Of a stretch of 64,000 nucleotides of DNA, positions 7,909 through 16,820 are shown piece by piece. The stretch covers positions 2,728,001 through 2,792,000 of the forward strand of contig NZ_CP026730.1 in the NCBI RefSeq assembly GCF_003369795.1, read 5' to 3'. The DNA is from Streptomyces sp. CB09001 (lineage in GTDB: Bacteria; Actinomycetota; Actinomycetes; Streptomycetales; Streptomycetaceae). The notes under the pieces were generated by a model, which saw only the letters and a list, made by a program, of their open reading frames with translations, had not been told where the DNA came from and searched no databases. Numbering within the stretch: position 1 is the stretch's first letter; each line of letters starts with the position of its first letter. Both the position numbers and the translations under genes were made by a program.

Positions 7909-8352
7909 AGGCCATGGGCTCCGCTACGCGTGCCTTGAGCCTATCGGGACGCTCCTCCCGGCCTCGGGCGGGACGGCCGATGTTGTCTTATTTTATTGGC
8001 GCCTGAGGGAGCATCAGTTACCAGGGCAGGCCAACAGCACATGCCAACAGCCTTGCGTGCGACTGTCCGCGCCGTATGCGGAATGACGGGATTTCACCGT
8101 CTCGACGAGGGCGCCCGCCCCGTTCTCGCGCGCCCCGCCGTCGGGGTCGCCGTCATCCGCAGGTATGACACCGGCCCGGCCCGTCCGACCGAAGTCGCCC
8201 CCCTGAACCGGAACAGCGGCTGACTACAGGGCGGCGTACGGCCGGGACGATGGATGACATCCCCGAGCACACGCCGTGCCGACCGCACACGCCGTGCCGG
8301 CCGCACACGCGGTGCCCACCGCACACGCCGTACCGACAGGAGCGCCCTTCCC
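7909..8352. other. Intergenic region between bldA and the ABC exporter
   Basis: About 440 bases with no convincing gene. It should hold the bldA promoter (minus) and the promoter of the exporter operon (plus). A notably AT-rich patch, TGTCTTATTTTATTGG (7984-7999), stands out in this sequence and could belong to either. A short plus-strand frame at 7996-8223 lacks a ribosome site and family features. The 18-base tandem array at 8268-8339 follows. Confidence 0.45.
8268..8339 (+). repeat. Four tandem 18-base repeats before the ABC ATPase gene
   Basis: Four consecutive copies of CACACGCCGTGCCGACCG with few substitutions (8268-8285, 8286-8303, 8304-8321, 8322-8339) end inside the AGGAG ribosome site (8338-8342) of the gene at 8353. 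They make an upstream reading frame look like part of the protein, but the encoded Thr-Arg-rich peptide is not ATPase-like. Confidence 0.85.
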
Positions 8353-9123
8353 GTGACCACCGCACCCATCGCCGACCGGTCCACCCTCGTGGCCGCGCGC
8401 GCCACGGAGCTTTCCAAGATCTACGGCCAGGGCGAGACCCAGGTGGTCGCCCTGGACCGGGTCTCCATCGACTTCCGGCAGGCCGAGCTCACCGCGATCA
8501 TGGGGCCCTCCGGCTCCGGCAAGTCCACGCTGATGCACTGTGTCGCGGGCCTGGACACCTTCTCGTCCGGCTCGGTGCGCATCGGCGAGACCGAGCTGGG
8601 CTCGCTCAAGGACAAGCAGCTCACCAAGCTGCGCCGGGACAAGATCGGCTTCATCTTCCAGGCGTTCAACCTGCTGCCGACGCTGACCGCGCTGGAGAAC
8701 ATCACCCTTCCGATGGACATCGCGGGCCGCAAGCCCGACAAGCAGTGGGTGGACTCCGTGATCCAGATGGTCGGGCTGTCCGGACGTCTCGGGCACCGGC
8801 CCGCCCAGCTCTCCGGCGGACAGCAGCAGCGGGTCGCCGTGGCCCGGGCGCTGGCCTCCCGGCCGGAGATCATCTTCGGTGACGAGCCGACCGGAAACCT
8901 CGACTCCCGTTCCGGCGCCGAGGTCCTCGGCTTCCTGCGCAACTCGGTGCGGGAACTGGGCCAGACCGTGGTGATGGTGACCCACGACCCGGTGGCCGCC
9001 GCCTACGCGGACCGGGTGGTCTTCCTCGCCGACGGACGCATCGTCGACGAGCTGTACGGGCCGACGGCCGACTCGGTGCTCGACCGCATGAAGCGGTTCG
9101 ACGCCAAGGGCCGCACCAGCTGA
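8353..9123 (+). CDS. ABC transporter ATP-binding protein, MacB/LolD type
   Basis: A 256-residue ATPase. GTG 8353 is chosen because AGGAG lies 10 bases upstream and ATPase homology begins soon after. It has Walker A GPSGSGKST, a Q-loop in 'FIFQAFNLLPTLTALENI', signature LSGGQQQR, Walker B 'IIFGDEPTGNLD' and H-loop 'VMVTHD'. This class energises FtsX-like permeases that act mechanically on periplasmic or envelope substrates, not classic pore transporters. The permease follows after 88 bases. A paralogous pair lies at 36.7-40.1 kb on the other strand, with near-identical motif stretches. Substrate unknown. Confidence 0.93.
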   Translation: MTTAPIADRSTLVAARATELSKIYGQGETQVVALDRVSIDFRQAELTAIMGPSGSGKSTLMHCVAGLDTFSSGSVRIGETELGSLKDKQLTKLRRDKIGFIFQAFNLLPTLTALENITLPMDIAGRKPDKQWVDSVIQMVGLSGRLGHRPAQLSGGQQQRVAVARALASRPEIIFGDEPTGNLDSRSGAEVLGFLRNSVRELGQTVVMVTHDPVAAAYADRVVFLADGRIVDELYGPTADSVLDRMKRFDAKGRTS

Positions 9124-9211
9124 CGCTCCCCGTCCGCTCCCCACCCCGTACCCGTACCTCGTACCCGTACGCCGCACCCGTACCCCGTACGTCTGGACAG
9201 AGAAGACCCCC

Positions 9212-11743
9212 ATGTTCCGTACCGCCTTGCGCAACGTCTTCGCGCACAAGGCCAGGCTGTTGATGACCGTGCTCGCCGTGATGCTCGGCGTGGCGTTCGT
9301 GTCGGGCACCCTGGTCTTCGCCGACACCCTCTCCAACGCCTTCCGCAACCAGTCGGCGAAGAGCTACCAGGACGTCGCCGTCGCCGTCACCTCGTACGCC
9401 GACTCGGACAACCCCAAGGAGGAGTACGGCCTGTCCGGCGAGGTCCTCGACCGGATCTCCGCCGTGGACGGCGTCGCCGGGGTGTACGGCCGCGTCGAGG
9501 GTTTCGCCGGCGTCGCCGACCCGGACGGCAGGCTCATCGGCGTCGGCTGGTCCAACAAGGGCTCGAACTTCGCCCCCGGCAAGGACGGCAAGGACGCCGC
9601 CTACACCTTCACCGACGGCTCGGGCCCGGTGAAGGACGACCAGATCGCGCTGGACGAGGAGTCCGCCGCCAAGGGCGAGTACGAGGTCGGCGACCGGGTG
9701 CGCGTCGCGACCAACGGCCCGGTGAAGGAGTACACCCTCAGCGGTGTGTTCACCACCGAGGACGGCGCCGTCAACGCGGGCGGCAGCCTCGTCCTCTTCG
9801 ACACGGCCATCGCCCAGAAGCAGTATCTCCGGCCCGGCCACTTCGAGAGCGCCACCGTCTCCGCCGCCCCCGGCGCCGACGACGCGCGGATCCTGAAGGC
9901 GGTCGAGCCGCTGCTGCCGGAGACCGCCGAGGCCCAGACCGGCCGGGCGCTCGCCGACGAGCAGGCCGACCAGATCGAACAGAGCATGGGCAACCTCAAG
10001 CAGGTCCTGCTCGGCTTCGCGGGCATCGCGCTCTTCGTCGGCATCTTCCTGATCTCCAACACCTTCACGATGCTGGTCGCCCAGCGCACCAAGGAGATCG
10101 CCCTGATGCGCGCCGTCGGCGCGTCCCGCAGGCAGATCACCCGCTCGGTGCTCGCCGAGGCCGCGCTGGTCGGTCTGGTGGCCTCGGCCGTCGGCTTCGC
10201 GCTCGGCGTCGGGCTGGCCGTCGGGCTGCGCTCCGGCATGGCCGCGTTCGACATGAAGATGCCGGCCGGTCCGCTGGTCCTGTCCGCCACGCCGGTGGTC
10301 GCGGCGTTCGCGGTGGGCGTGCTGATCACGGTGTTCGCCGCCTGGCTGCCCGGCCGCAGGGCCGCGAAGATCCCGCCGGTGGCGGCCATGAACAGCGTCC
10401 ACGCGGTGGCCACCACCAAGTCGCTGGTGGTACGCAACTCCATCGGCGCGGCCATCACCGCCCTCGGTGCGGCAGGGATCGTCGCGGGCGCCTCGACCGG
10501 CGGCGACGACGGCCGGATGTACATCGGCGCGGGCGCGTTCTTCGCGCTGATCGGCGTGATCGTCCTCATCCCGCTGCTGTCCCGGCCGGTGATCGCGCTC
10601 GTCCGGCCGCTGCTCGTCGGGCCCTTCGGGGTGGCGGGCAAGCTGGCCGGCCAGAACGCGGTCCGCAACCCGCGCCGCACCGGCGCCACCGCCTCGGCGC
10701 TGGCGATCGGACTGACGCTGGTGACCGCCCTGTCGGTGCTCGGCGTCACGGTCGGCGCGGCCATCGACAAGATGACCACGGACAACATCAGGGCCGACTA
10801 CATGGTCTCGATGGCCAACGGAGGCGACCTCGACCGGTCCGCGCTGACGGCCCTGGAGAAGGCCGGCGTCGTGTCCGCGGTGTCGCCGCAGCAGGACGCC
10901 TACTTCCAGGTCGACGGCGACTACGTGTCCGCCTCGGCGGTCACCCCGGGCGACATCGAGAAGGTCCTGACCGTCGACGTCGTCAGCGGCGACGCGGGCT
11001 CACTGGCCCAGGGCCGGATCGCGGTCGCCGAGAAGACGGCCGAGAACAGGGGCTGGAAGCCCGGCGACACCGTCCCCGTCACCTTCGACGACGACGAGCG
11101 GGCCACGCTGACGGTCGGCGCCGTCTACAAGGACAGCGAGTTCCTCTCCCCCGTCCTCGTCGACCGGAAGGTCGTGGCCCCGCACGAGGCGAAGCCGTCC
11201 ATCCGGCAGATCTTCGTGAAGGTCGACGGCGGCCAGTCCGCGGCGAACGAGAAGGTCCTCGTCGACGCGCTCGGCGACAACCCCGCGATCACCGTGATGG
11301 ACCGGCAGGACATCCGCGACGAGTTCGGCGGCGCCATCAACACCCTGCTGAACGTCATGTACGGCCTGCTGGCGATGGCCCTGATCATCGCGGTCCTCGG
11401 CGTCGTCAACACCCTCGCGATGTCCGTCTTCGAACGGCAGCAGGAGATCGGCATGCTGCGCGCGATCGGTCTGGACCGGCGCCGGGTGAAGCGGATGGTG
11501 CGGCTGGAGGCCGTCGTCATCTCGGTGTTCGGCGCGGTGGTCGGCATCGGTCTCGGCACGTTCCTCGGCTGGGCGATCGGCGAGACCGTCGCCGAGGAGA
11601 TCCCGGGGTACGCGCTGGTCCTGCCCTGGGACCGGATCGGGATCTTCGTGGTGCTGGCCGGTCTGGTGGGCGTCCTGGCCGCCCTGTGGCCGGCCCGCAA
11701 CGCCGCCCGGCTGAACATGCTGAACGCGATCAAGGCCGAGTGA
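9212..11743 (+). CDS. ABC transporter permease, FtsX/MacB-like duplicated type
   Basis: An 843-residue protein. It opens with 'MFRTALRNVFAHKARLLMTVLAVMLGVAFVSGTLVFAD' (first helix) and a large extracytoplasmic domain (about 45-255). Three helices follow, with the cytoplasmic 'VAQRTKEIALMRAVGASRRQI' coupling motif (about 290), then a middle pair of helices, a second extracytoplasmic domain (about 515-700) and three helices with 'FERQQEIGMLRAIGLDRRRVKRM'. This is two FtsX repeats in one chain, typical of actinobacterial DUF214 permeases. It works with the ATPase at 8353-9123. A perfect 15-base-pair terminator follows. Confidence 0.93.
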   Translation: MFRTALRNVFAHKARLLMTVLAVMLGVAFVSGTLVFADTLSNAFRNQSAKSYQDVAVAVTSYADSDNPKEEYGLSGEVLDRISAVDGVAGVYGRVEGFAGVADPDGRLIGVGWSNKGSNFAPGKDGKDAAYTFTDGSGPVKDDQIALDEESAAKGEYEVGDRVRVATNGPVKEYTLSGVFTTEDGAVNAGGSLVLFDTAIAQKQYLRPGHFESATVSAAPGADDARILKAVEPLLPETAEAQTGRALADEQADQIEQSMGNLKQVLLGFAGIALFVGIFLISNTFTMLVAQRTKEIALMRAVGASRRQITRSVLAEAALVGLVASAVGFALGVGLAVGLRSGMAAFDMKMPAGPLVLSATPVVAAFAVGVLITVFAAWLPGRRAAKIPPVAAMNSVHAVATTKSLVVRNSIGAAITALGAAGIVAGASTGGDDGRMYIGAGAFFALIGVIVLIPLLSRPVIALVRPLLVGPFGVAGKLAGQNAVRNPRRTGATASALAIGLTLVTALSVLGVTVGAAIDKMTTDNIRADYMVSMANGGDLDRSALTALEKAGVVSAVSPQQDAYFQVDGDYVSASAVTPGDIEKVLTVDVVSGDAGSLAQGRIAVAEKTAENRGWKPGDTVPVTFDDDERATLTVGAVYKDSEFLSPVLVDRKVVAPHEAKPSIRQIFVKVDGGQSAANEKVLVDALGDNPAITVMDRQDIRDEFGGAINTLLNVMYGLLAMALIIAVLGVVNTLAMSVFERQQEIGMLRAIGLDRRRVKRMVRLEAVVISVFGAVVGIGLGTFLGWAIGETVAEEIPGYALVLPWDRIGIFVVLAGLVGVLAALWPARNAARLNMLNAIKAE

Positions 11744-11763
11744 CCTCGCCGCGACGCGGAACA

Positions 11764-11803
11764 CCGAGGGCCGGGCTCACCGCGCGGGGAGCCCGGCCCT
11801 CGG
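11764..11803. terminator. Bidirectional terminator between permease and cyclopropane synthase
   Basis: A perfect 15-base-pair palindrome (11764-11778 with 11789-11803, arm CCGAGGGCCGGGCTC) lies between the convergent genes ending at 11743 and 11816. It has no T-run. Confidence 0.8.
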
Positions 11804-11815
11804 CTCGTGTGCGGG

Positions 11816-13132
11816 TCAGGCCCGGCCGGGCGCGCCCCACACACGGGCCCGCAGCGGCAGGCCGGAGGTGCCCGAGTCGGGCGTCTTCACCGCGAGGACC
11901 TGGTTGACGCCGATGCGGTTGCGTTCGAAGGCGAGCGCGGAGGCGGCCATGTACAGCTGCCAGACCCGGGCGCGGCCGGGGCTGACGAGCCGGACGGCGG
12001 TCGCCCAGTCGGACTCCAGGTTGGCGACCCAGCGGCGCAGCGTGAGCGCGTAGTGCTCGCGGATCGACTCCACGTCGCGTACCTCGAACCCGGCCCGCTC
12101 CAGCTGGGTGACGGTGGTGCCGACGGGGGCCAGTTCGCCGTCGGGGAAGACGTAGGCGTCGATGAACTCGTCGACGTTGTAGGTGGACTCGTCCCGCTGC
12201 GGCCGGCGGGCGATCTGGTGGTTCAGCAGCCGTCCGCCGGGCTTGAGCAGCTTGTGCAGGTCGATGGCGTACTCCAGGTAGCGCTCGGCGCCGACGTGCT
12301 CGGCCATGCCGATGGAGGAGATGGCGTCGTACGGCCCGTCCGCGACGTCCCGGTAGTCCTGGACGCGGATCTCCACCCGGTCGGTCAGCCCCTCGTCGGC
12401 GACGCGCTTGCGGGCGTAGGCGGCCTGCTCCTGGGACAGGGTCACGCCGACGACGCTCACGCCGTGCTCGCGGGCCGCGTGGATCGCCATGGAGCCCCAG
12501 CCGCAGCCGACGTCGAGGAGACGCTGACCGGGGCTCAGGTCCAGCTTGCGGCTGACCAGTTCGAGCTTGTCGCGCTGGGCGTCCTCCAGAGTGCCGCCCT
12601 CGGCCGGCGGGGCGGGCCAGTAGGCGCAGGAGTACACCATCGAGGGGCCGAGGACGAGTTCGTAGAAGTCGTTGCCGACGTCGTAGTGGTGGCTGATGGC
12701 CCGCTTGTCGCTGCGCCTGGTGTGCAGGTGGCCGCGGGCCCGGCGGACCTCCTCCGGCGGCGGGGCGGGCGGCAGCGGCGGCCCGGCGAGCTTCACCAGG
12801 CCGCGTACGGCGGCCCGGACCTCGGGGTCGCGCAGCGCCTCGACCAGGCCGCGGGCGTCCTCGCCTCGCTCCCAGATCAGGCCGGACATCAGGCCGAGGA
12901 CGGTGTAGAGGTCTCCGTCGACGTCGATGTCCCCGGCCACCCAGGCGCGGGCCAGGCCCAGTTCACCCGGTTTGAACAGCAGGCGGCGCAGTGCCCTGCG
13001 GTTGCGGACGACGAGGGTCGGCGCGCCCGGCGGACCCGCCTGCGAACCGTCCCAGGCGCGGATACGCACCGGGAGTGGTGCTCCCAGCAACTGTTCGAAG
13101 AGGTTCTGCAGCCGCAGCGCGGCGTCAGCCAT
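11816..13132 (-). CDS. Cyclopropane-fatty-acyl-phospholipid synthase family protein
   Basis: A 438-residue S-adenosylmethionine-dependent enzyme that methylenates unsaturated acyl chains of membrane phospholipids. The ATG at 13130-13132 has GGAGG upstream; the longer frame is unsupported. The N-terminal domain (about 1-120) is followed by 'AISHHYDVGNDFYELVLG', 'MVYSCAYW', the SAM-binding 'LLDVGCGWGSMAIHAA' (about residue 205), 'VVGVTLSQEQAAYA', and 'SIGMAEHVG' with the catalytic-loop glutamate and histidine. The C-terminal 'DEFIDAYVFPDGELAPV' matches the family. It is monocistronic and convergent with the ABC permease. Confidence 0.92.
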   Translation of the reverse strand: MADAALRLQNLFEQLLGAPLPVRIRAWDGSQAGPPGAPTLVVRNRRALRRLLFKPGELGLARAWVAGDIDVDGDLYTVLGLMSGLIWERGEDARGLVEALRDPEVRAAVRGLVKLAGPPLPPAPPPEEVRRARGHLHTRRSDKRAISHHYDVGNDFYELVLGPSMVYSCAYWPAPPAEGGTLEDAQRDKLELVSRKLDLSPGQRLLDVGCGWGSMAIHAAREHGVSVVGVTLSQEQAAYARKRVADEGLTDRVEIRVQDYRDVADGPYDAISSIGMAEHVGAERYLEYAIDLHKLLKPGGRLLNHQIARRPQRDESTYNVDEFIDAYVFPDGELAPVGTTVTQLERAGFEVRDVESIREHYALTLRRWVANLESDWATAVRLVSPGRARVWQLYMAASALAFERNRIGVNQVLAVKTPDSGTSGLPLRARVWGAPGRA

Positions 13133-13285
13133 GGCGTGCCTCCGTGATGAGCGATCCCGGAATGTCCAACACCACGTAAACACCTGGGAGCCCGCGGTAC
13201 AGTCCCCGGCGCGCGTTACGACTCGGCAAAATAGCTGTACACACCAACGGACTTGTCGCCCGCACGGCGCGGCACGCGCGCAGCG

Positions 13286-13327
13286 CGAAGGGGCCGCCCG
13301 CACCACGGATGGCGGACGACCCCTTCG
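13286..13327 (-). terminator. Hairpin between ndh and the cyclopropane synthase gene
   Basis: Arms CGAAGGGGCCGCCCGC (13286-13301) and GCGGACGACCCCTTCG (13312-13327) pair over 16 positions with two imperfect pairs and a 10-base loop. It lies about 100 bases past the end of ndh on the minus strand and is a plausible terminator for that transcript. Confidence 0.6.
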
Positions 13328-13329
13328 GG

Positions 13330-13402
13330 AACTGCTGAGTACTGCTCAGCACACTGCTCGGTACTGCCCGGTACTGCTCAGCGCTGCTCGGTGCCGCTGA
13401 GA
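13330..13402. repeat. Degenerate decamer tandem repeat downstream of ndh
   Basis: About seven imperfect copies of a ten-base unit of the type TACTGCTCGG are strung together just after the ndh stop. The copies share ACTGCTC or GCTGCTC cores. It is non-coding and sits between the gene end and the hairpin. Confidence 0.7.
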
Positions 13403-13428
13403 CTGCCACGGCTGTGAGCAGGCGGGAG

Positions 13429-14853
13429 TCAGGAGGCCTTGGCCTCGGTCTTCTCCTGCTTCGCGGCCTTCTCGCCCTGGTCGCCCTTGTCGGCGGCCTT
13501 CGCCGCGGCGGGCTTCGGGGCCGGCTTGGCGGCCTCGTAGAACTCCTCGCGCGGGGTCTCCATCGCGCCGAGGGAGACGACCTCGCGCTTGAGGAACATG
13601 CCGAGCGTCCAGTCCGCGAAGACGCGGATCTTCCGGTTCCAGGTGGGCATGGCCATGCCGTGGTAGCCGCGGTGCATGTACCAGGCGAGACGGCCCTTGA
13701 CCTTGATCTTCATCTTGCCCATGACGATCATGGCGACGCCCTTGTGCAGGCCGAGGCCCGCCACCGCGCCCTTGTTGGCGTGGCTGTACGGCTTCTGCGG
13801 GAAGCCCCGCATACCGGAGATCACGTTGTCGCCGAGGACCTTGGCCTGGCGCAGCGCGTGCTGGGCGTTCGGCGGGCACCAGGCGTTCTCGTTGCCCGCC
13901 TTGCGGCCGACCAGGTCCGGGACCTGGGCGTTGTCGCCCGCGGCCCAGATGTAGTCAGTGCCCTGGACCTGGAGGGTGGCCTGGGTGTCGACGTGACCGC
14001 GCGGGCCCAGCGGCAGGCCGAAGCGGGCCAGCGCCGGGTTGGGCTTGACGCCCGCCGTCCACACGATCGTGTTGGAGTCGACCTCGAGCCCGTTCTTCAG
14101 CACCACGTGGCCGTCGACGCAGGAGTCCATGGAGGTGGACAGGTAGACCTCGACGCCGCGGCCCTCGAGGTGCTCCTTGCCGTACTGGCCGAGCTTCGGG
14201 CCGACCTCGGGGAGGATCTTGTCGGCGGCGTCCACGAGGACGAAGCGCATGTCCTCGCGGGAGACGTTGTTGTAGTACTTGGCCGCGTCCCGGGCCATGT
14301 CCTCGACCTCACCGATGGTCTCCGCGCCGGCGAAGCCGCCGCCGACGAAGACGAAGGTGAGCGCCTTGCGGCGGATCTCCTCGTCGGTGGTGGAGTCGGC
14401 CTTGTCGAGCTGCTCCAGGACGTGGTTGCGCAGGCCGATGGACTCCTCGATGCCCTTCATGCCGATGCCCTGCTCGGCGAGGCCGGGGATCGGGAAGGTG
14501 CGGGAGACCGCGCCCATCGCGATGACCAGGTAGTCGAAGGGCAGCTCGTACGCCTCGCCGACCAGCGGCGCGACGGTGGCGACCTTGCGGTCCTGGTCGA
14601 TGGTGGTGACCCGGCCGGTGAGGACCTCCGCCTTGGGAAGCACGCGCCGCAGGGGGACGACGACGTGCCGCGGGGAGATGCTGCCGGCGGCGGCTTCGGG
14701 GAGGAAGGGCTGGTAGGTCATGTACGACCGCGGGTCGACGACGGTGACGGTCGCCTCGCCGTAACGCATCTTCTTCTGGATGCGTCGAGCTGCGTACAGG
14801 CCTACGTACCCACCGCCTACTACGAGGATCCTGGGACGCTCCGTGGTGCTCAT
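13429..14853 (-). CDS. ndh: Type II NADH:quinone oxidoreductase
   Basis: A 474-residue single-subunit, non-proton-pumping NADH dehydrogenase that feeds electrons to menaquinone at the inner face of the membrane. It has the FAD Rossmann motif 'ILVVGGGYVGLYAA' (residues 9-22), 'FDYLVIAMGAVSRTFPIPGL', a second NADH-binding 'FVFVGGGFAGAETIGEVEDM' (about 165) and 'YIWAAGDNAQVPD' (about 295). The C-terminal region ends with a Lys/Ala/Glu-rich tail. ATG 14851-14853 fits the family start, although the ribosome site is weak. A Rex-type redox operator about 310 bases upstream indicates induction when NADH/NAD is high. Confidence 0.92.
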   Translation of the reverse strand: MSTTERPRILVVGGGYVGLYAARRIQKKMRYGEATVTVVDPRSYMTYQPFLPEAAAGSISPRHVVVPLRRVLPKAEVLTGRVTTIDQDRKVATVAPLVGEAYELPFDYLVIAMGAVSRTFPIPGLAEQGIGMKGIEESIGLRNHVLEQLDKADSTTDEEIRRKALTFVFVGGGFAGAETIGEVEDMARDAAKYYNNVSREDMRFVLVDAADKILPEVGPKLGQYGKEHLEGRGVEVYLSTSMDSCVDGHVVLKNGLEVDSNTIVWTAGVKPNPALARFGLPLGPRGHVDTQATLQVQGTDYIWAAGDNAQVPDLVGRKAGNENAWCPPNAQHALRQAKVLGDNVISGMRGFPQKPYSHANKGAVAGLGLHKGVAMIVMGKMKIKVKGRLAWYMHRGYHGMAMPTWNRKIRVFADWTLGMFLKREVVSLGAMETPREEFYEAAKPAPKPAAAKAADKGDQGEKAAKQEKTEAKAS

Positions 14854-15283
14854 GCCATCGAGTATCCACCCGGTTGAGGGGGGTCGATCGTGCGCCCCTT
14901 CACAAGCTTCGGTGGGTACTGTGCTACCATCCGCCACCCACGTGACGGAGATCATGACGGGCGAAGGAACCAGCGTGCGGGGGACCCCGTTGTCAACGCC
15001 GCGTGAGCTGCACCTCCGCGCTTCGGGAGCGGTGGACCACCCCTCCGCGAGGGCTCCTCGGGACCCCTCCGCGACACCGACCTGAACACGTTCAAAGGGC
15101 AGTTGAAACCCCAAAAGGGTCAACGCGCGCGCTTTCGTCGTCCGACGGGGCCCAATTCCTTGTGAAGAACTTCACGAACTTTCCCGACGGGACGTCACCG
15201 AGGGACCCGAAAGGCCCCCCGGCACCCGCTCAATCGTTGTCCGTCCTGCTCAGACCGCTGGCGCGCCCACCACCGCGAGCGCC
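14854..15283 (-). other. Long ndh leader and regulatory region
   Basis: About 430 bases without a supported gene. On the minus strand it holds the Rex-type operator (15160-15177), a possible -35-like TTGACC around 15118-15123, and then roughly 260 bases of potential leader before ndh. A plus-strand frame from ATG 14955 has a GGAG-like site but no recognisable product and lies opposite the leader, so I do not call it. Confidence 0.45.
15160..15177 (-). promoter_or_regulatory. Rex-type redox operator upstream of ndh
   Basis: TTGTGAAGAACTTCACGA matches the Rex consensus TTGTGAA-N4-TTCACAA at 13 of 14 defined positions. Rex of S. coelicolor is an NADH-sensing repressor whose known targets include ndh, nuo and cyd genes. 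This site is upstream of ndh, so regulation by Rex is strongly suggested. Confidence 0.8.
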
Positions 15284-16225
15284 CTACGCGATCGACCACG
15301 CGATGCCGTCGAGGATGTCGTGCTCGCTCACGACGACCTCCTCCGCACCCGTCCGCTCCATGATCGCCAGCAGCACCAGGGACCCGGCCGCGATCACGTC
15401 GACCCGGCCCGGATGCATGGCGGGAACCGCCGCCCGCTCGGCGTGGGTGGAGGCCAGCAGCCAGTCGGTGATCTCCCGGACCCGGTCGCGCGAGACGCGG
15501 GAGTGGTGGATGGCCGCCGAGTCGTACTCCGGGAGCTCCTGCGCGATCGCGGACACCGTCGTCACCGATCCGGCGAGCCCCACCAGCGTGCGTGCCTCGC
15601 GCAGCGGCACGGACTGCTCGGCGAGGTCCAGGGCCGCCTCGATGTCGGCCCGTATGGCCGCGACCTGGCCCTCCGACGGCGGGTCGGTCACCGCGCCGTC
15701 GCGCACCAGGTGCCGCTCGGTCATCCGGACGCAGCCGACGTCCACGGAGCGGGCGGCGCGCACGTGGTCGTCGCCGACGACGAACTCGGTGGAGCCGCCG
15801 CCGATGTCCACGACCAGGTAGGGCCTGTCGAGGTCCGCGCGGCCGGTCAGCTCCTTCGTCGCCCCGGTGAAGGAGAACTCGGCCTCCTGGTCGCCCGAGA
15901 TGACCTCCGGCTCCACACCCAGGATGTCCAGCACCCCGCGCACGAAGTCGTCCCGGTTCTCCGCGTCGCGGGAGGCGGAGGTCGCGACGAAACGCAGCCG
16001 CTCGGCGCCGTGCGCCTTGACGGCCTCGGCGTACTCCCGGCAGGCGGCGAAGGTCCGCTCCAGCGCCTCGGGCGCGAGCCGCCCGGTGCGGTCGACGCCC
16101 TGGCCGAGCCGCACGATGGTCATGCGGCGGTCCAGGTCGGTCAGCTCGCCGGTGGCCGGGTCGGCGTCGGCCACCAGCAGCCGGATGGAGTTCGTACCGC
16201 AGTCGACGGCGGCGACTCGGGTCAC
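15284..16225 (-). CDS. Exopolyphosphatase / pppGpp phosphohydrolase family (Ppx/GppA)
   Basis: A 313-residue cytoplasmic protein of the ASKHA fold. 'VAAVDCGTNSIRLLVAD' at residues 4-20 is the first phosphate-binding loop. 'SASRDAENRDDFVRGV' follows, then the catalytic-region 'ISGDQEAEFSFTGA' (about 122), and 'LVVDIGGGSTEFVVG' (about 150) is the second loop. The short length is typical of actinobacterial Ppx proteins that lack the C-terminal HD domain. The GTG start overlaps the DUF501 stop as GTGA (16222-16225), so the genes are translationally coupled. Substrate choice between polyphosphate and pppGpp is not visible in sequence. Confidence 0.9.
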   Translation of the reverse strand: MTRVAAVDCGTNSIRLLVADADPATGELTDLDRRMTIVRLGQGVDRTGRLAPEALERTFAACREYAEAVKAHGAERLRFVATSASRDAENRDDFVRGVLDILGVEPEVISGDQEAEFSFTGATKELTGRADLDRPYLVVDIGGGSTEFVVGDDHVRAARSVDVGCVRMTERHLVRDGAVTDPPSEGQVAAIRADIEAALDLAEQSVPLREARTLVGLAGSVTTVSAIAQELPEYDSAAIHHSRVSRDRVREITDWLLASTHAERAAVPAMHPGRVDVIAAGSLVLLAIMERTGAEEVVVSEHDILDGIAWSIA

Positions 16226-16761
16226 TTGGCGTCCTCCCCGCAGGTCTCGGAGACCGTCACGCACGGCCCCTTGCGCCACCACTCGGGCAGCATCGCGATC
16301 GCCTCGTCGCCCAGCGGGTTGACGCCCGGACCGGCGGCCAGCGAGTGGGCGACCAGCACGTGCAGGCACTTCACGCGGTCCGGCATGCCGCCCGCGCTCG
16401 GGAATCCGGTCAGCTCCTCGATCTCGTCGCGGCGCCGGACGTAGTCCTCGTGCGCGGCCCGGTAGGCGGCGGCCAGCTCCGGGTCGGTGGCCAGGCGCTC
16501 GGTCATCTCCTTCATCACGCCGTTAGCCTCCAGCGTGCCGATGGCGGAGGCCGCCTTCGGGCACGTCAGGTAGTACAGCGTGGGGAAGGGCGTGCCGTCG
16601 GGCAGCCGCGGCGCCGTCTCCACGACGTCCGGCTGTCCGCAGGGGCAGCGGTGCGCGATGGCGCGCAGGCCGCGCGGGGGCCGTCCGAGCTGCTGCTTGA
16701 AGGCCGCCACGTCCGCGTCGGTCGGCTCGGTGCGCGGGGTGGTCGGCGGGGGAGTCTGCAT
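16222..16761 (-). CDS. DUF501 family protein
   Basis: A 179-residue soluble protein. The core is 'QLGRPPRGLRAIAHRCPCGQPDVVETAPRLPDGTPFPTLYYLTCP'; its CPC and later TCP cysteines could bind a metal. Later come 'GVMKEM' and 'GMPDRVKCLHVLVAHSLAAGPGVNPLGDEA', the DUF501 signature. The function of the family is unknown, but it is kept between divIC/ftsB and ppx in most actinobacteria, as here. Start ATG 16759-16761; it overlaps ppx by four bases. Confidence 0.88.
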   Translation of the reverse strand: MQTPPPTTPRTEPTDADVAAFKQQLGRPPRGLRAIAHRCPCGQPDVVETAPRLPDGTPFPTLYYLTCPKAASAIGTLEANGVMKEMTERLATDPELAAAYRAAHEDYVRRRDEIEELTGFPSAGGMPDRVKCLHVLVAHSLAAGPGVNPLGDEAIAMLPEWWRKGPCVTVSETCGEDAK

Positions 16762-16820
16762 GACTGTCTTCTGCTGGTCTTCCTGTTGAGTCACCGGCGG
16801 AGCGGGTCGGCGCGGTCGGT

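Noticed and set aside
7996-8223. A 75-residue plus-strand gene upstream of the exporter
   Set aside because: No ribosome site, no recognisable domain and poor codon periodicity.
14955-15085. Small plus-strand gene from ATG 14955 opposite the ndh leader
   Set aside because: It has a GGAG-like site but the product has no features and the region is better explained as ndh leader and promoter.
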